In this document: positions 47,041-61,188 of the stretch, piece after piece | Layout of the letters: every line of letters begins with the position of its first letter | Position numbering within the stretch: position 1 is the stretch's first letter | Assembly (NCBI GenBank): GCA_024036415.1 | Contig: JAMWET010007210.1 | Coordinates: 201,001 to 265,000, forward strand | Length of the DNA stretch: 64,000 nucleotides | Direction: 5' to 3' | Source: Prochilodus magdalenae | Taxonomy: Eukaryota; Chordata; Actinopteri; Characiformes; Prochilodontidae | The notes under the pieces: model-generated | Database searches by the model: none | What the model was told of the DNA's origin: nothing | What the model saw: the letters and a program-made list of their open reading frames with translations, nothing else | Position numbers and translations under genes: made by a program

Positions 47041-49259
47041 CATAGTATTTGTTAATTACCAATCCTTAAAATTACTATCTGAATAATTAACCCCATACGT
47101 CTGGTGGGAGGAATGAGCTGGACTATAAATGTAAATTTATTTTTACCAGTATCTTCCAGAATGAAATTAACGATTCATAAATGAATCGTTTCATGTTCTT
47201 TTACTTAAAGAGGACAGTCCGGAAAATATGAACACCAATACGTGGTTGTCATGCTGTCATAATTTTTCATTATGCCTGATTTCTTTAATATTTTATGCTG
47301 AGGTACGGTCTCAGTAGCCTCAGTAGAGGTGGGAAGGCAGTAATGAAGCTATTTTTGTTTACTGCTGGCATTAGCTTTCTCCGAATTGTGACCAATTGAT
47401 TTCAGGTGGCCATTCATGTTCCGATGGCCCACCTAAAACACTTCGGGAGTACACTCTGTCACGATTAAACAAGTTGGTGTGTAGCAGCTGTACAGCAGTG
47501 ACCTGGCCAGTCATGGTGGATGTTGTGCCTTACTGTCTAACGCCCAGTGTGGTCAGTCAGGCTTTTATTATGGGAGTGGTTTATTCATTCTTGGGGGACC
47601 GAGCTATTCTGTGGAAATGAGAGCTGGAAAGCGATGTCCGTGGAAGATCATGGGGAACCGACTGAACCGTTCATGTTGCAGAACAAGTCGTTCGGCCGTG
47701 CACACGCTCTCCAATCTGTCCTTGTGGCCAGTAGCTGCTCTGTTCTTTAAACTGGCTGTGGATCAGGTGGTGTGGCCCACCAGGGTCTGGCTCAGTCTTC
47801 TTGCTCTAGATAGCAGCCAGAGACGCTCACTGCTTGATGCATAAGCAGAGCAAGCCTTCCAAGAGAGACTGGAGGGGAAGGAAGAGCGGAAAGGAAGGGA
47901 GGAAGGAGAGAGGAAGGAGAGGGGCTGTACTAGAGAGGAATGAGAACGTGAAAGGGAGAGAGAGAGAGAGAAATAGAGAGAGCGGCTATGTACTGGAAGA
48001 AGCTGACCTACTTTGATCGTAATCGATTGGGCTTTGGGCCCAGCGTGAGCAAATGGAGAGCCTGACTGAATCCTGGCCCAACAGCGCTCCTCCGAAAGAG
48101 ACAAGGTCAAAGTGTTAGCAGCTTCCCTCTCCCACACTCTCGCTCTCTGCGGCTAGCTCTCTCTATCACCGCCACTTCATCTGAAGTGGAGGCTGTTGGG
48201 ACATGTTGTTCTCAAGGGAACGGATCCAACTGTCCAAGTGATAAAGCACATGGTGTGGGACAGGACCGTATGCCGCCATACAGGGAGAGTCCATCCCGAA
48301 GCCAGAAGCACGCTTCCAAATCTCCACATCCCTCACACGTGTCCCGCGGTGGGAATGTATGCCGCACTTACGGCGTCAGCATTGCTCAACGTCACACAGA
48401 TAGCCCCCTAATGAAGATTCCCAGATGACTGTGGCTGTACTGAGCCTTCGCAGACCACTACGCTACACGTTCGGGGAAAGAAGGGTGCTATATGATATGA
48501 GGAGGTTCTGAGGAACGGTGGCGGAACACTTTGTGGTGCTTTTTCTAAAACTCGATAGAACACGATTACAAAAACAGACTTAATATTAATAAGAATAACT
48601 CACAATACATGAGGATGAACGGTTCATGTGGACTGTTTACCTGGGGATCAGGTAAATTAAATATTCTAAGGTTTTAATACCTGGTCCTTTCCCTGTTTTT
48701 GAGAAAGTAGATGGTTTTAGCAGCCTCCTGTTAATGAAGCCACATGCTAGTGAGTCACACTTAAATGTGGTTTAAGAGATGGAGTTTCCTCTCCACACCT
48801 GCAGTGATCATTACTGACACATTCATGAGCCTCATCTACCTGGCCAGGGTTGCCAAATTGGGCAGAATCTCCCAAAATAGCCTTTATTTGAATTACTGTG
48901 CTAAGAACTGTGGATGATAGTAGGTGTGCCGGGAAGACTCAGGCGGCAGGAGTAAAGGAAGACATCTGTCAGCATGATTTTACAATCTGATGGATAACAA
49001 TAACTTGGAAATTCAAGTGTAGGCCCCGCCCCCAGTTGGGACAAAGGAAGGGATACACAAGTAGAGTGATTTTAAAGACGGGTGTAGGCCAACAGCTGGA
49101 TGGAAGTTATGAATGATGGAGCATTAGGGTCTTCCTGGCAGAGCTTTTGCTAAAGCTTACATTGGTGGTTTTATATTATCTTGTGGCATTTTATTCTCCA
49201 ATAATACAGTTGTCATAGTAATAATCTGAATTCTGGTAAATACTGTCATACCAGCCCAT
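47035..49259. other. non-coding DNA with GA-rich stretch
   Basis: A GA-rich microsatellite lies at about 47880-47985. The 47140-47210 part (tatcttccagaatgaaatta) resembles 50010-50070. No exon recognised. Confidence 0.45.
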
Positions 49260-49313
49260 ATGTATGTGTGTATGTGTTTGTATGTGTTTGTATGTGTGTG
49301 TGTGTGTGTGTGT

Positions 49314-49349
<36 letters not shown>
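49260..49349 (+). repeat. (TG)n/(TATG)n and (TA)n compound microsatellite
   Basis: tatgtgtg and tatgtgtttg units lead into about 10 TG units and then about 12 TA units. Confidence 0.95.
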
Positions 49350-49353
<4 letters not shown>

Positions 49354-49802
49354 TTTTAAATTAATTATTATTAGTTTTTTAAATTATGTCATAAACTCAA
49401 TTGTTGGTTTGTTGGAGATCTTGCTTGTTGTTCCCTGAGAGTGTGCCACATGCTGGAGATGGGCACTATAGGATTGTCGCCTAAGTAGGCATGCTGAGTT
49501 ATCAGTCATGGCATCTTTGGTCAGTTAAGATTTTTCACTGGACTGTTCGACTCGCTAGTGAAAGCGTTTCAAAGACCACGCAGATGCCTATTGACTGACC
49601 TTGAGTGACTCATCAGGCGCTACCCAGCATTGACAGTTTCTTTAAAAACATATCTCATTACTGTAAACCCGTGTGCTATTTTTAAGGAACGGACATGAGC
49701 GGATTTGATCCTAGCCATACCTCAGAGAGCATGTTTTCCAGACATGGACTGAAATAGCTTTCTAAAGGAAAACCCACGACGGTCAAATCTATTCATCTGG
49801 AA

Positions 49803-49867
49803 ACCGGTCATCCACCCATCCTTACACTTCTAGGAGTTGTAGGTGGGTCTGGATTTCCACATATACG
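49803..49867 (+). repeat. 65-bp dispersed repeat, copy 1
   Basis: accggtcatccacccatcct, then tacacttctaggagttgtag and gtgggtctggatttccacat, recurs at 52092-52155 with few changes. It is embedded in a longer region (49690-50080) that resembles 46000-46100 plus 47100-47210. Confidence 0.75.
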
Positions 49868-52091
49868 GTTATACCACCTATTTTGTAAAGTACTTGAGAA
49901 ATAATTCATGGTAGTCTAAATGATCACTGAATAATGGTCAGCACAAATTCAGGTTTAAACAGCAGGAGAGACGAATGTGCTGTAAATGGGCTCATAATAA
50001 AACAGAATAGATCTTTCCAGTGTTCTCCAGAATGGAATCAATATTTCATAAAAGAATAATTTCAGATTGTTTCATCCATTACCAGTTCTGTCAGTCACAT
50101 AATTGCCTTTATTTCTTCATTAATATATGCATTTACTTATTTGTTCATTCTTATGTCTGAATTAAAGTTAAGGCTGAAGTTATTTCAGCAAATGTTTGGA
50201 CCTTGAAGATTCTGAAGATATGTGGACACACCATGGAAAATAAAATGCTGAAAAAACCCAATATATACATATATATTTCTAAATCACAATTTGAAAGAGT
50301 TGTAATTTCCAAATGACAGTTTGGAGATGCAGTTCGTGTTACGTCATTGTTCCTCAACTGAACTGAATTGATTGAACTGATAGATTTTTCTCTCTCTCTC
50401 ACGTCCATCACTGCTTTGGAGCTTGTAAAGTCTTACACGTAAGTCTGGGCACCCCTAGTTCTGAGGGTGGGTCTAGTCTGAATCAGAGAAACCAGAATAG
50501 CCCGGTTCCAGGGGCACGGCGACGGCGCACAATCGGGAGTTTGACATGGGACAAACACCGGTGTGAGTGCCACAGAGCTGAGCTCGGCTCCGCCTCTCCT
50601 TCTCGTTTCTTCTCGTTCTTTTCCACGGCCGACTAGCCAGGCCTGTCATTAACCTGTGCCTGCGCTTTATGGGAGGCCACATGTACCTCATTTTAAGGGA
50701 GCGCGTCTAGAAGGCTGATAAAAGCAGTCATTTTCAGCCGCCGCATGTCCACACACGCACTCCAAATGGATGATTATGCCGGAGAACGAAGGCAATCTGG
50801 CTCTGAAAGGAGGCCTGGCAGGTGTTTCGGCTGAAAGTGGCACTTAAATGATGTCAGAATTTCAGGAGGCATTCAGGAGGAGTGAGAACAGCCTCCGATG
50901 GAGATGAGGCATGAGCCCAAAGCCGTGGAGCGGTTTTCGCTCAGTTTTCACTTATGGAATTATTTCCCCTTCCTTAGAGAATGTCATATATGTACGCAGG
51001 GATGGCGGCGAGCACTTACGTGTCGAGGTACAGAATGTTTTCTACAGGAAAATGGCTGCTCCTTTACAGTACATGCGTCATGCACTCATTCATTTCTTTT
51101 CTGGGGCTGCTTGGGTTCAGCGTGAGTTCCTCCGGTTCATCCTGGTGTGATCTAAAGCCGCGGTGCATGGGACTCTGATTAAAACTGATTGGCTGTGATG
51201 TCTGACCAAGCCCTATACTCAGGAAAGGAGTGACATCACTGAAAAGAGACCTGCTGAGGGTGATCGTGTGTACAGAACGTTCAGGGTCTATTAACCTCGA
51301 CTCTAATCCCAGCGCTAGTTCAGTGAAGGAACAGGGACAAGTTAGACGCCTTACAAGTCCCTCCCTAGCATGCTGGTGCAGTGCTGCTGGTTTTCATTAC
51401 AAATAATCATTTGTAAGAGAGTGCAGCACCAAACGCCGTCAACATGTTTAATGATAAAATTAAAATTTACCCTTCCAGCTCATCTCTCAACACCCACATG
51501 GTGTGTAATCTTGATTCCCAGGAGCATGACTTCCCTTTCTTTCCGAGTGTTCCTGGGCCGATATCAAAGCAGAGTAGTAGGAGGAAGAGGCACGGCCCCT
51601 CCTGGAAAAATTCGTTCTCCAGCCCAAGTCACTATCAGTGCCTCTGTGGCGCTTGAGGAAACCCCCTGCTGCTTCCCAGTGAGCTGGGAGAGCCCAACAG
51701 GAGGGGTGTTAATTGCTACGTGCACAGTGGGGGCTCGAGGGCTCCTCAGCCACAAGCTGCCGAACATACTGCAGGCTGAGCTTCAAACCCGACCTTCGGT
51801 TTCCTAACCCATTAAAACCAACACGCTCAGCAGGAAAGGACAGAGCGGAGGAGGAACCGTAGGCCAGGCCGCTGAACTGCCCAGTGCCTTACCTGGGCTT
51901 CACCCACATTCTGCTAGACTGTTTCTCCTGTAGTTACTTAGCCGTCTCTTCGGTTGGAAATGACCCGTGTTCTGTCTTTTCTCAGTCAGAGCTCTGAAAA
52001 AAACATAGAAAAAATTTTGTGCAAATTATAAACTATATTATCATATTAAATTTGTTTTAATAAGTAAGAGAGGAGAGGTTTTAAAATACAG
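49868..52091. other. non-coding DNA, nothing recognised
   Basis: No exon or further repeat recognised. The frames at 51370-51807 and 50898-51178 overlap one another in several phases and have no domain. Confidence 0.45.
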
Positions 52092-52155
52092 ACCGGTCAT
52101 CCATCCATCCTTACACTTCTAGGAATTGTAGGTGGGTCTAGATTTCCACATATAC
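52092..52155 (+). repeat. 65-bp dispersed repeat, copy 2
   Basis: This is the second copy of the unit at 49803, 2.29 kb away and in the same orientation, with changes such as catccatcc for cacccatcc. Confidence 0.75.
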
Positions 52156-55100
52156 TATGCATTGTATTATATTCACATACTATGTATTATATTTAATAAT
52201 TTAATACAATTTAACACCTACATGTTTTTCATATGTATAAATTGTTTCCATTTGTATATACATGTAATAACATATAACTGAATATATAATTTTCAATGTT
52301 CAGTTTCTCTTAAGCTCTCTCAGCTTCTCTTTTATCTTTGTTTTCAATGTTATGATGAATAGATAAAGTTACATTAAAAGTTATCATCATATTAGTTAAG
52401 TTTGCCCAAACAGTAATGATATATCATTATTATGTGTACATTGTAATTACGTATGTACTCACATAATGATATTTGAATAATATGGCAAAATGAAATTCAT
52501 AACTTCCAACAGACATTATTTATGAGACTGGATGATACTAAGACGTGACTACCCTATAAGTTTGGCCTTGTAATCGAAGGTCCATTGAGATAGATCCGCA
52601 CTGCAGAGTCACCTCCTGTCTGCAGTGCACAGCTGAACTACAGTCTTACGGTGGAGGCCTTAGATGTGAAGTTTGCAGATGCAGTGCTTCACTCCTGCTT
52701 CGATCAATGAGCTCAGCCACTGTTTCTCCTCCGCTTCCCTGCCCTCTAAGGCCGCAGCTGCCTATTGGGTTCAGCTACCCAAGACCCGGGCTTAATTAAT
52801 GGTTGGAATTTGCAGTCAATTGCAAATCGATGAGAGTAATTACATTCAGGATCCAGAGCTGCTGGATTTTATTTGGCTTCATTTGGCTTCCAGAGCTGTG
52901 CTGCCCACACATGGCTGTCCTGGGCGGGAAGGTAATTTATTCCCCTAGCTGGATCAAGCATGGATCTTCTTCTGGTACATGCAAGGCTTAATTTCACCAG
53001 GGCTGTAGATAGCCTTCTTGGCTCAACCATCCGCTTTCAAAGATCAACTGGACTCCCTAGATGTTTGGTAGTGAGCGTAGTACGGGTACAACCAGCAGCA
53101 GACATGACCGACCCTCGAGGGGATGCTCTCAGAGCAGGACGTTTGAATGCTGATTCTGGAGCAGTGGCGTTCTGACAGCTGACAGGGCCCGAAGCAGCCT
53201 AACAATGCTAGAGGGGGCTTCACAGAGAGCAGGGGGAGAAATGGCTGGCCCCCTGAACGTAAAAATCAATTGTCCCTCCTTCTCTCCCTCCTTCTCTCTT
53301 GTGTGTGCCTTTACCAGCAGCTGGTAAACTCCCGTTCGACTCTGACAAGTGAAGAGCTGGTTTTAATTAGAGGCGTTCCGGAGAATGGGGAATAGCTCTG
53401 CAGAGTGTTTTACCTGTCATATCTCTTGCACGGCGCACCGTGAGGCGAAGCAACTGGCTCGTCAGGCCTGTGGTGGTGGAGGAGAGACACTTCAGTAGCA
53501 TCAGCCGCTCCGCTAAACGCCGTGGGCTCTTCTCTAATGAGAGGACGCTGGCCGGAACTCACAGACTGATTTTTGTAGAATTTATAGGGGGGTTTGTGGA
53601 CCCTGACTAACGGCACTGTAAATTAGCAGGAGGCACAGTTGACACAACCAACAAATAAAACATTAACAAATAATATTTATATGCATGTAATTTCATTTGT
53701 ACTTTTCATACATAACATTCCACTTAATGAGCTTTACAGATCTTTAACGACCAATTAAATGACTCGTTGTATTTAGTGTATAATTCACTTCCCTATACAT
53801 ATAGTTCACATAAGTACTCATATTTTAATGAATTGTTTTTGGGACTATAACATTTACGTCTAATCTCTAATCTCTAATCTCGTATTTAATAAATCTCTTT
53901 TATATCTCTTTATTTTATTGTTTAGTATGTATATAATGTTGTCCTCCTGTAGAGTGTCAACCTGAGTCTCACCACAAGCATTAATGTCCTGAGATGACAA
54001 ATAAACCTGAAACTTAAACTTACCTTAGTGCAGTTTAGATCCTCCCACTGATTCTCCTATTTCACCCAAATCAGATGTGATTTTTAAAGTAAGGGTCCTT
54101 TCACAGCAAGACAGAGAACTCTAAAAAGCTTTTCGTTGCAGCACCTAAAATAAAAGCGTTGCAACTAAATACTTTTCAGAGCGTTTAGACAAAAACGTCC
54201 CTCCCATTCTACCAACAGACAACACAGGCTGTGATGTCTGTACATCAGTGGGGCGTTCAAGACTTGTGGTCGCTGTTTCGTTACTTACCCTCATTCCTAG
54301 CCCTTCAGCTGTATTCCATTAGACCTCCTCAGTTTTATAGTCAGCGTGTTGCTTCTTGTACGAGCCTCTATGAGTTCTCCTGCTATCCTGTTGCACAGCC
54401 ATGAAGATGGAGCTCTGATTGGTCGGCTAGCTATCAATGCATCCATACCACACAGGAAACAGGACAGCTCTGATACGCAGCCTTATGCAGCTTCTTAGTC
54501 TGTTAGCTCAATGACTTACAATAAGTTAGAGTAATACTTTTAGGTTGGACCAAGGAAAGACTTTTACAGTGGGTGCAAATAGGCTTATGCTGTGTCATTG
54601 TGATGGGGATAAGAAGGGTCTTAGCAGAGTCCAGGGCAACCAGTAGAAGAGTAAACATCAAAGTCATCGAAGCAGAGTAGCTAAATAAAGTCTGCAGATT
54701 CAGCCTGACTGTGAATTGTTGCTATAGTCAGAATACAATTTATATAATCTAATCCTGGCTCGAAATATCCTCTCCATGCTATCATCTCGGTCCACCCAGT
54801 CCACAAGCTCACAGGGTTTACTTCTAGAAGATCGCTGTCTCACACGCTCATCGATGTATCTGTATGTTGCTTTGACGGTGCCGGAGGGAACTAGCCATAC
54901 AGCAGGCTTATAGAACTGTAGCATTTAGCCACATTGATCTCGTAAGGTCAAACCGCGCCTTTGTCACGATAACAGACTCGAAAGGAGAAAAACTCGCCAG
55001 GCAGGTAATCCCGAGCTTAATAGACTCTCCCTGGTACTTGCGCTGCACAAATGCACTCTCTAATATCAATCCGCCTTGTCAATCAATTAGCCGTTGACAT

Positions 55101-56979
55101 TGAGATTGTTCATATATTATACGATATACCCCCAGTCAGCAGCCCTCTTCTCGCAGAACATCGAGCCCGAACTGCCCTGATTGAGACATGCAAGCCCTAA
55201 CGAGGGCTAGTCCCTGCCGCCCTGTAAATAATTACATGTCATGTTTTGACCCGCGACGCCACTTTCTTTATATAAGCACAATAGCATAAGGCTGCTTGGA
55301 GCAAGCATCGTAGCACCCAAGACCCAAGGCCTCGTTCTTGATGGGTGTGTAGATAGAAACGATCCTGTCATTTTGTATGTTGAGCCCGAGATTGTTATCA
55401 CATCTTCCGTCTTTTAATTAAAAGCGGGTGCGGTGTAGTGGCTTTGGGGATTTTGTGCGTGACCAGCCAGCCTACGTCTAATCAGAGTCCACTGAATTAA
55501 ATGCGAAGCGAGCTTGCCGGTCTGCGCAAGGCCCTTGAAATGACACGCAAGTTGGGCACCTTTAGGCGAGGAGAATAGGCGAATGGGCATAGCCTGTGCC
55601 CAGTAGTCAGGGGCTCTTCCAGTACATATTGAGCCATGGGTGGCCCCCTTAGATGTCGCGGAACAGGAACGACTAAAGTGGGTCCTGCACTCGGCGGCCG
55701 TGAGGGTCTAATGCGAGATCCCTGTTCCCCTTCGTACAGCAGAGCACTTTGTAAGGTATGCGGATAGCAGATTCCGCCTTATATGCACACTAAGTTGTGC
55801 GTGTTGCATGATATGCCCGTTTTACTGAGTGGTCCTGAATATCTATGATGGCGGCTTATGAAGAAGCCAAATGCACTGATATAAACTGATTTAGAGCTTT
55901 CCTCTAACAGGCGCTGCCCGCCACAGGAAGTTTTTAGCCGTAAACAGCTGAGCCATATGAATTTATATCATATAAAGAAGCACTAGCATGCTATAAACCT
56001 GTAGCATTAAACACACCCAGAACATTTCCTCGGGCCTTAATATGCTGTTTAATTATGCGTCCATGCACAGGTGCGCGCTAACCAGACGCGCCACTGAGAA
56101 CACAGACTAAACAATCATAGTATGTGTTCCGTTCTTATGAATACAAACCGAGGGGAAGGAAGGGGGAGCTGCGTCGCTAAACACTAGGCCTCTCGATGAA
56201 TGGTGCGTTCATTTCAGATTTGTGGCTTGAAGCGATAGTAGAATGCACGCAGACTTCAGACATGAGATCTAACAGCGTTATGGGGGCTCTGCAACTTTCA
56301 ACTGATGGCCAATAAAGCCATGGCCCGAGTAAGAAGCCTCCCACTATGCACCTTACCATCTTTTGGCTGTGCGTGCAAGGCATATGAACAGCGTCTTTTA
56401 GAGGGAGGCGGAAGTGTGAGCCGTGCAGTGTACATGTTCAGCACACCATGCTACGACTTTACCAGACAGTTTTTCGGAAGCGCTTCGAAACCAATGATGA
56501 GCTGCATTATGCTAATAGCTGCCTTCACAGCCCATACGAGTCTTTAAGAATCTTCAGAGAGGCCACACACCGCGACTATCACAGTGGGGCGGAGGCACTG
56601 TGTGGGTATGGTTGCTGCTTGGTAGCCAGAGATTACCATGCCCAGTGGGAAACTGCCAGTGAAACACATATACGTCTGAAATTGTAATGAGCTCAAATGA
56701 GTGTGGAAAAGGGTTTAGTAAGAATTCAGAGCGACCTTTTTACAGACTGCTGTTTTTTTTTTCTCTGCTTTGTCGTCGGTGATCGTTATCTTTGTCTTTT
56801 TTGGATGAAAGATGAAAGAAAAGAAAAACCTTATGCGATCTCAGGCAGGCTGAACAGTACTCGCCCAGTATTCCTGTTTGCCCAGACTTCCTGCTTAGCC
56901 TAGCTTTCATGCCTTACAAAAGTTCTTGTTTCCCACCTAACATGTGGTCATGAAGGTTACATGTGTTTATTTACGTTTG
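52156..56979. other. non-coding DNA, nothing firmly recognised
   Basis: No exon recognised. The segment at 53950-54022 (tgagatgacaaataaacctg, then aaacttaaactta) looks like the 3' end of a LINE. The stretch 52780-52900 has several TAATTA sites. Confidence 0.4.
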
Positions 56980-57019
56980 AGGCATTTAGCAGACGCTCTT
57001 ATCCAGCGCCACCTACAGC
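56980..57019 (-). repeat. SINE/LINE 3' tail fragment
   Basis: ggcatttagcagacgctctt followed by atccagcgccacctaca is the reverse complement of the tail found at the end of fish SINEs and L2-like LINEs, also seen at 44775-44817. No tRNA head is visible next to it. Confidence 0.7.
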
Positions 57020-58399
57020 CGTGCTTAGTGTTCCGTTGGCTATAGGAACTCACCATGAGCTCCACCTGAATAAGGGCCAGTGCTGATATCTAGAGTGTCA
57101 TATACAGCCCGAGAAGGCACCAGAAAACATTACCTTTCTTACATATTGTAAGGTCGCGAATTAAGCTTGGAAGCATGTCACACGTTCAATTACTGCATTA
57201 GTGGTCTTTGTCTAAAAGGAAAAGACATGTATCTACTCAGAATAGCAAGCGTGGGGGGATTATAGCAAGCCGAAACTGATTTAACCTCGGAATGAAGTCA
57301 ATGCGGATACCAGCCGTTTATCCTCGGTGACTCATGCGCCCTGCCTTTGATGCTCGTAATATCCTCATGAAATCTTTCATGTTAGTTCCGTGAGCGTGTC
57401 AAATGATGCAGTACAAAGTAAATAATCCTCTTCCCTCCAAAAAAAGACCATATGAATTGTTGGACACCATCCGTATGGATTTGCAGTTACTATCTTGTAT
57501 ACCATAAGTTGTGCACTGTACTGATCACTCATCTCTTAAATATTTGAGAGGTTCATTTTTGCCTCTATGCTGTGTAATTCTACATGTTTGTCAGCATTAA
57601 TTAAATAAATTAATAGAAATGAACCTGCGTCATAAATAGAGTTAACTCACATAACAAACCCAGTTTACCTCATAAGGGTAAATCCAAACAGCATTTAGAC
57701 GATTCAGACAAATTAGCCAGTAAAAGCTTGAAAGCAACATGTGAGAGGAGGTCATGATGATACCAGTGCAGTTTATCCGTCGAGTACACATCTTACCATA
57801 TCGTAGGGGCGGTCCGTTGTTGGGTCCATAAATGTTTCGTTAGATTTTGATGGTCGCTGCGGGATAGCCGTATTAGACTCCATAGCAGCAGAGCCTTCTG
57901 GAGGAAGCGTCTACCGCTGAGAGTGCATTACCTACAGCAAGCGAATTTGTAATATCATCAACAACATAGAAACAGCCTGTTTCTGTCAACGTATGACTGT
58001 TCTGATAGTTAGCCTGTAAGGCCTTGATCGGACTTTAGGCGACAGACAGTCAGATCGAGCCCCTCTTAATCATGTGCCCTGCATCCTGCACCGCCCCACG
58101 GACCACGAACTCACATGCATACACAGGCTGTTAACGCACGATGCTGACGTCATTGTGGAGCAGCACTCAGAGCTCAAAGCTGTAGGGATGCACTCGTCCG
58201 CGAGACGCCCTTACTCACACGATGTAGAGCGCTGATAGCTTTCGTAGAGGCCCTAGTACAGGTCGAGGTAGGAAGGCAGGCCGGTATGTCGAGTAATCAC
58301 GGTTCCTGCGTAGGGGGTGAGCGGCTTTAGCTATTCTATCACAGCCTTGTCATATTTTATCAGGGGAGAATAAAAAGAGAGAGGGAGTCGGAGGAATAG
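57020..58399. other. non-coding DNA, nothing recognised
   Basis: Unique-looking DNA with no recognisable exon, repeat or RNA gene. Confidence 0.4.
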
Positions 58400-59330
58400 A
58401 CTACGTGTACAGGATATACATCTAGATACCTTCCTCTCTTCTACAATTCCTTACCTCCTCTTCTGCTTTCCTCTATTTCCTCCACTGGTTTTATTCATCC
58501 TCTCTCGATGCTGTCACTCTCTATAGCTCCTCTCTACCACCCCGCCACACTAGAACATTCACTCGCCATCTCACCAATTACCTCCTATCCACCCTACCTA
58601 CTACTCTCCTCATTAGATTTGGCTATACTACGCGCTTCTCGTACCCTCTCTTTCTCTTTCCCATCTCCACTACTCTCTCCTCTCTCTCTCTCTCTCTAAG
58701 CTCCATCTAGACCTAGTGGTATCTCCAACTGTACTCTCTCCTATCTGATCTCTCCTATACTCCGCTCCTACATCTACATCTCCGGTCGATCCTTGACTCT
58801 CTCCTCCTCCTCTACTCTTCTCTCCTCCTCACTCCTCCTATCACTCTTACTCTCTACCGTAACACTTATTCAAAACCTACTGTATAGTATATTCGACAAC
58901 CTGTATATCTAGTGCTTCCTTGCCCACCCTCCCTTATACGCACATCAACTGAGCATTCCCTCTTAACCGATCACCTTTCAGCCCACATTTCGTCCATTCG
59001 TTTTTTATCCTGTTATAGCTTACACACACTCACTGCTACAACTAGACCATCTGTCTTGTATATCCTCTTCTTCGTGACTGAGTTAGTCACAACACTTTTG
59101 TACACCGACTCACCACCACTCTCAACCCACACCATCCACCCACCTCTCTTTGTATTACGCATGACTAGTCTCTCTCGCATTCGCACTCCTCTTCACTCTG
59201 TCATATCACTATCTACTCTCAGTCACCTGTAGTCTCACCTCACCCCCCGTACATGCACAACTCTTATACCCGCTCTCTCTCGTCTTTACTCTCTATAACT
59301 TCTACAGCCACTGGACAGAGATAATAGTAT
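58400..59330 (+). repeat. pyrimidine-rich tract with degenerate CT repeats
   Basis: Over 900 bp the + strand is strongly C/T-rich with many ctctc, tcctc and cactc words but no clean repeat unit; a pure run lies only at about 58677-58697. The open frames at 58508-58699 and 58912-59232 are a result of this composition. Confidence 0.7.
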
Positions 59331-61188
59331 CTGCTCCACTCTTTCTCTCGTTCCTTCCCTGCGTGCCCCCTACTCATTATTTTAGACCCCACCCCCCCCA
59401 GCTCTGGCCTGTGGGCTAAGCGCTCACTCCCTTCAGTCTAAACAGTACCCAACTATTCATCACAGCAGCAAGCCTGCCAGCACACAAACAGCGACATGAC
59501 TGTTGTAGTCTTTATCGCTCTCTTCATCTCTTTAATTAGATTTCGAGTCTCTTTGTATTATTGACTTTACTTTTCTCGCCGAGGATTATACTCGGCCGTG
59601 CTTTGTATTTCATATATATTAGTTCTCTTTGAATGAGTCATCAGTCATTGGGGTAAATGTGATATTTCAGCGTCGCATCATTTAATTCATTTTCAGTGCC
59701 TTCACCTCAATTATAAATTACACATCGACTATACACTAATTGTCATGTGGGTCCTGTGGTGTAATTTTATCTCAGGGATTATAGAATGGCCCGATTTGTT
59801 GTTTGTTTGATGCATGCTGTTTTATATATCTTGTTGGTATACTAGAATTTACTTTTCCCATCTAAGCCCATGGGTTCATAGAGATTTGTCTATCATTTTT
59901 TCGGGTGTATCGGTAGGATTAATATTACGTAGTGAACCTCGATATTATGGCTATACGATGCGCAGGGAGTGGATGGAGGTATTGACCGTGGTTACATTAG
60001 TTGGATGTAATTCAAGGCACTTTAAGTGCAGACAAGCCTGAGAGAACTTCCTTTTATTTTTTTCTTTTCTCTCAATGATGCAGGCGTTTGCCTTGCTCTA
60101 TGATTAGCATATTTCTGTATTGAGCTATAAAAGTTTCTTTGAGGTCCCAAGCCATGTGAGCGTTATTGGTTGTTCTACGGATTCTGAGGGTCTCTTCCGA
60201 CTTCTTTACGTATTTCTTCAGTATGCTCATTATTATCCTTCATATCGAGATATGTACTTATGTTCTTGTTATACGGCTGCATATTCCGATTTCTAATATA
60301 TCCATTTAACGTGGTGATATATAACTGATCCTATTTTTTATTTTAGGCATAGGATGTAAACAAGCACTGGAGACTATTGTGACTAGCTTGTTGTTGCCCG
60401 TTAAAGCCACATTAAGACTCTATTGTGTTTATATAGTTTAATCACGTTTTTCAAATGGTGGTTTCAGGGTTTTGTGGTACTAGTTTTTGAATTTTAAGTC
60501 AGTTATATTGTAATGTCATATGTGAGGAGCCGAGAGAATGTGCATCCTAGTACCCGGCGCTGGACATCTCGCAGGTAAGGGACAGAACAGAGACAATAAC
60601 CTTCTTTCGATTATAGACTAATAACGGACTTAATGTGAAGATAATACCCAGCCTCGGTTCTCTGCCTCTGCACATCCGTGTTGTGTTTTGGTCTGCGTCA
60701 GGAGCGGCTCCTGAGGTGGTATTTCATATTTCAGTACCTGTTGTAATATTTGCAGCGTGTATTGATTATGTTCAGGTAGCGTGCAGCGTAAGGCTAAATT
60801 GATTTGTATTCCTTGGCGCACTGGCACAGCTTCACAGGCGCCTCGTGAGCTGCATGCTGTACCCATCGCCTGCAGGACAATCGTGCTTCGTTTGTGTTTA
60901 TGCCAAGCGTGCATCTTTTTTTTTGTAACTTGTTTAGTACGGCAGGTTGGTATTCTCTGTGGTGGTCCTTTAAATTACTCCGTTTTAAATAAGGGATGGA
61001 GTGCGTTCACATTGGCAGCGTGAAAGCGTTGCATGCCTGGCGGCTGCGCTGGCGTACACCTGAAATTAACTTTCGCAGTCCCGTCCTGCTCTTATCACTG
61101 CTAAAGGGCTAGGCTACTCGCTGGGGGTGCACAGGTTGATGGGATGTGTGTGTAAACGTACGTACGGGGACCTGCACCTTCAAACACC
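59331..61188. other. non-coding DNA; one isolated donor-like site
   Basis: No gene could be supported. At 60574-60580, catctcgcag is followed by gtaagg, a strong splice-donor match after an open stretch of about 20 codons (60513-60573), which could be a 5' exon of the gene proposed downstream. No other evidence supports it. Confidence 0.35.

Noticed and set aside
14643..61188. Shared neurexin LNS6 exons in the window
   Set aside because: The conserved WPPND/RLAVGF coding regions were looked for by eye and not found; a tblastn search would be decisive.
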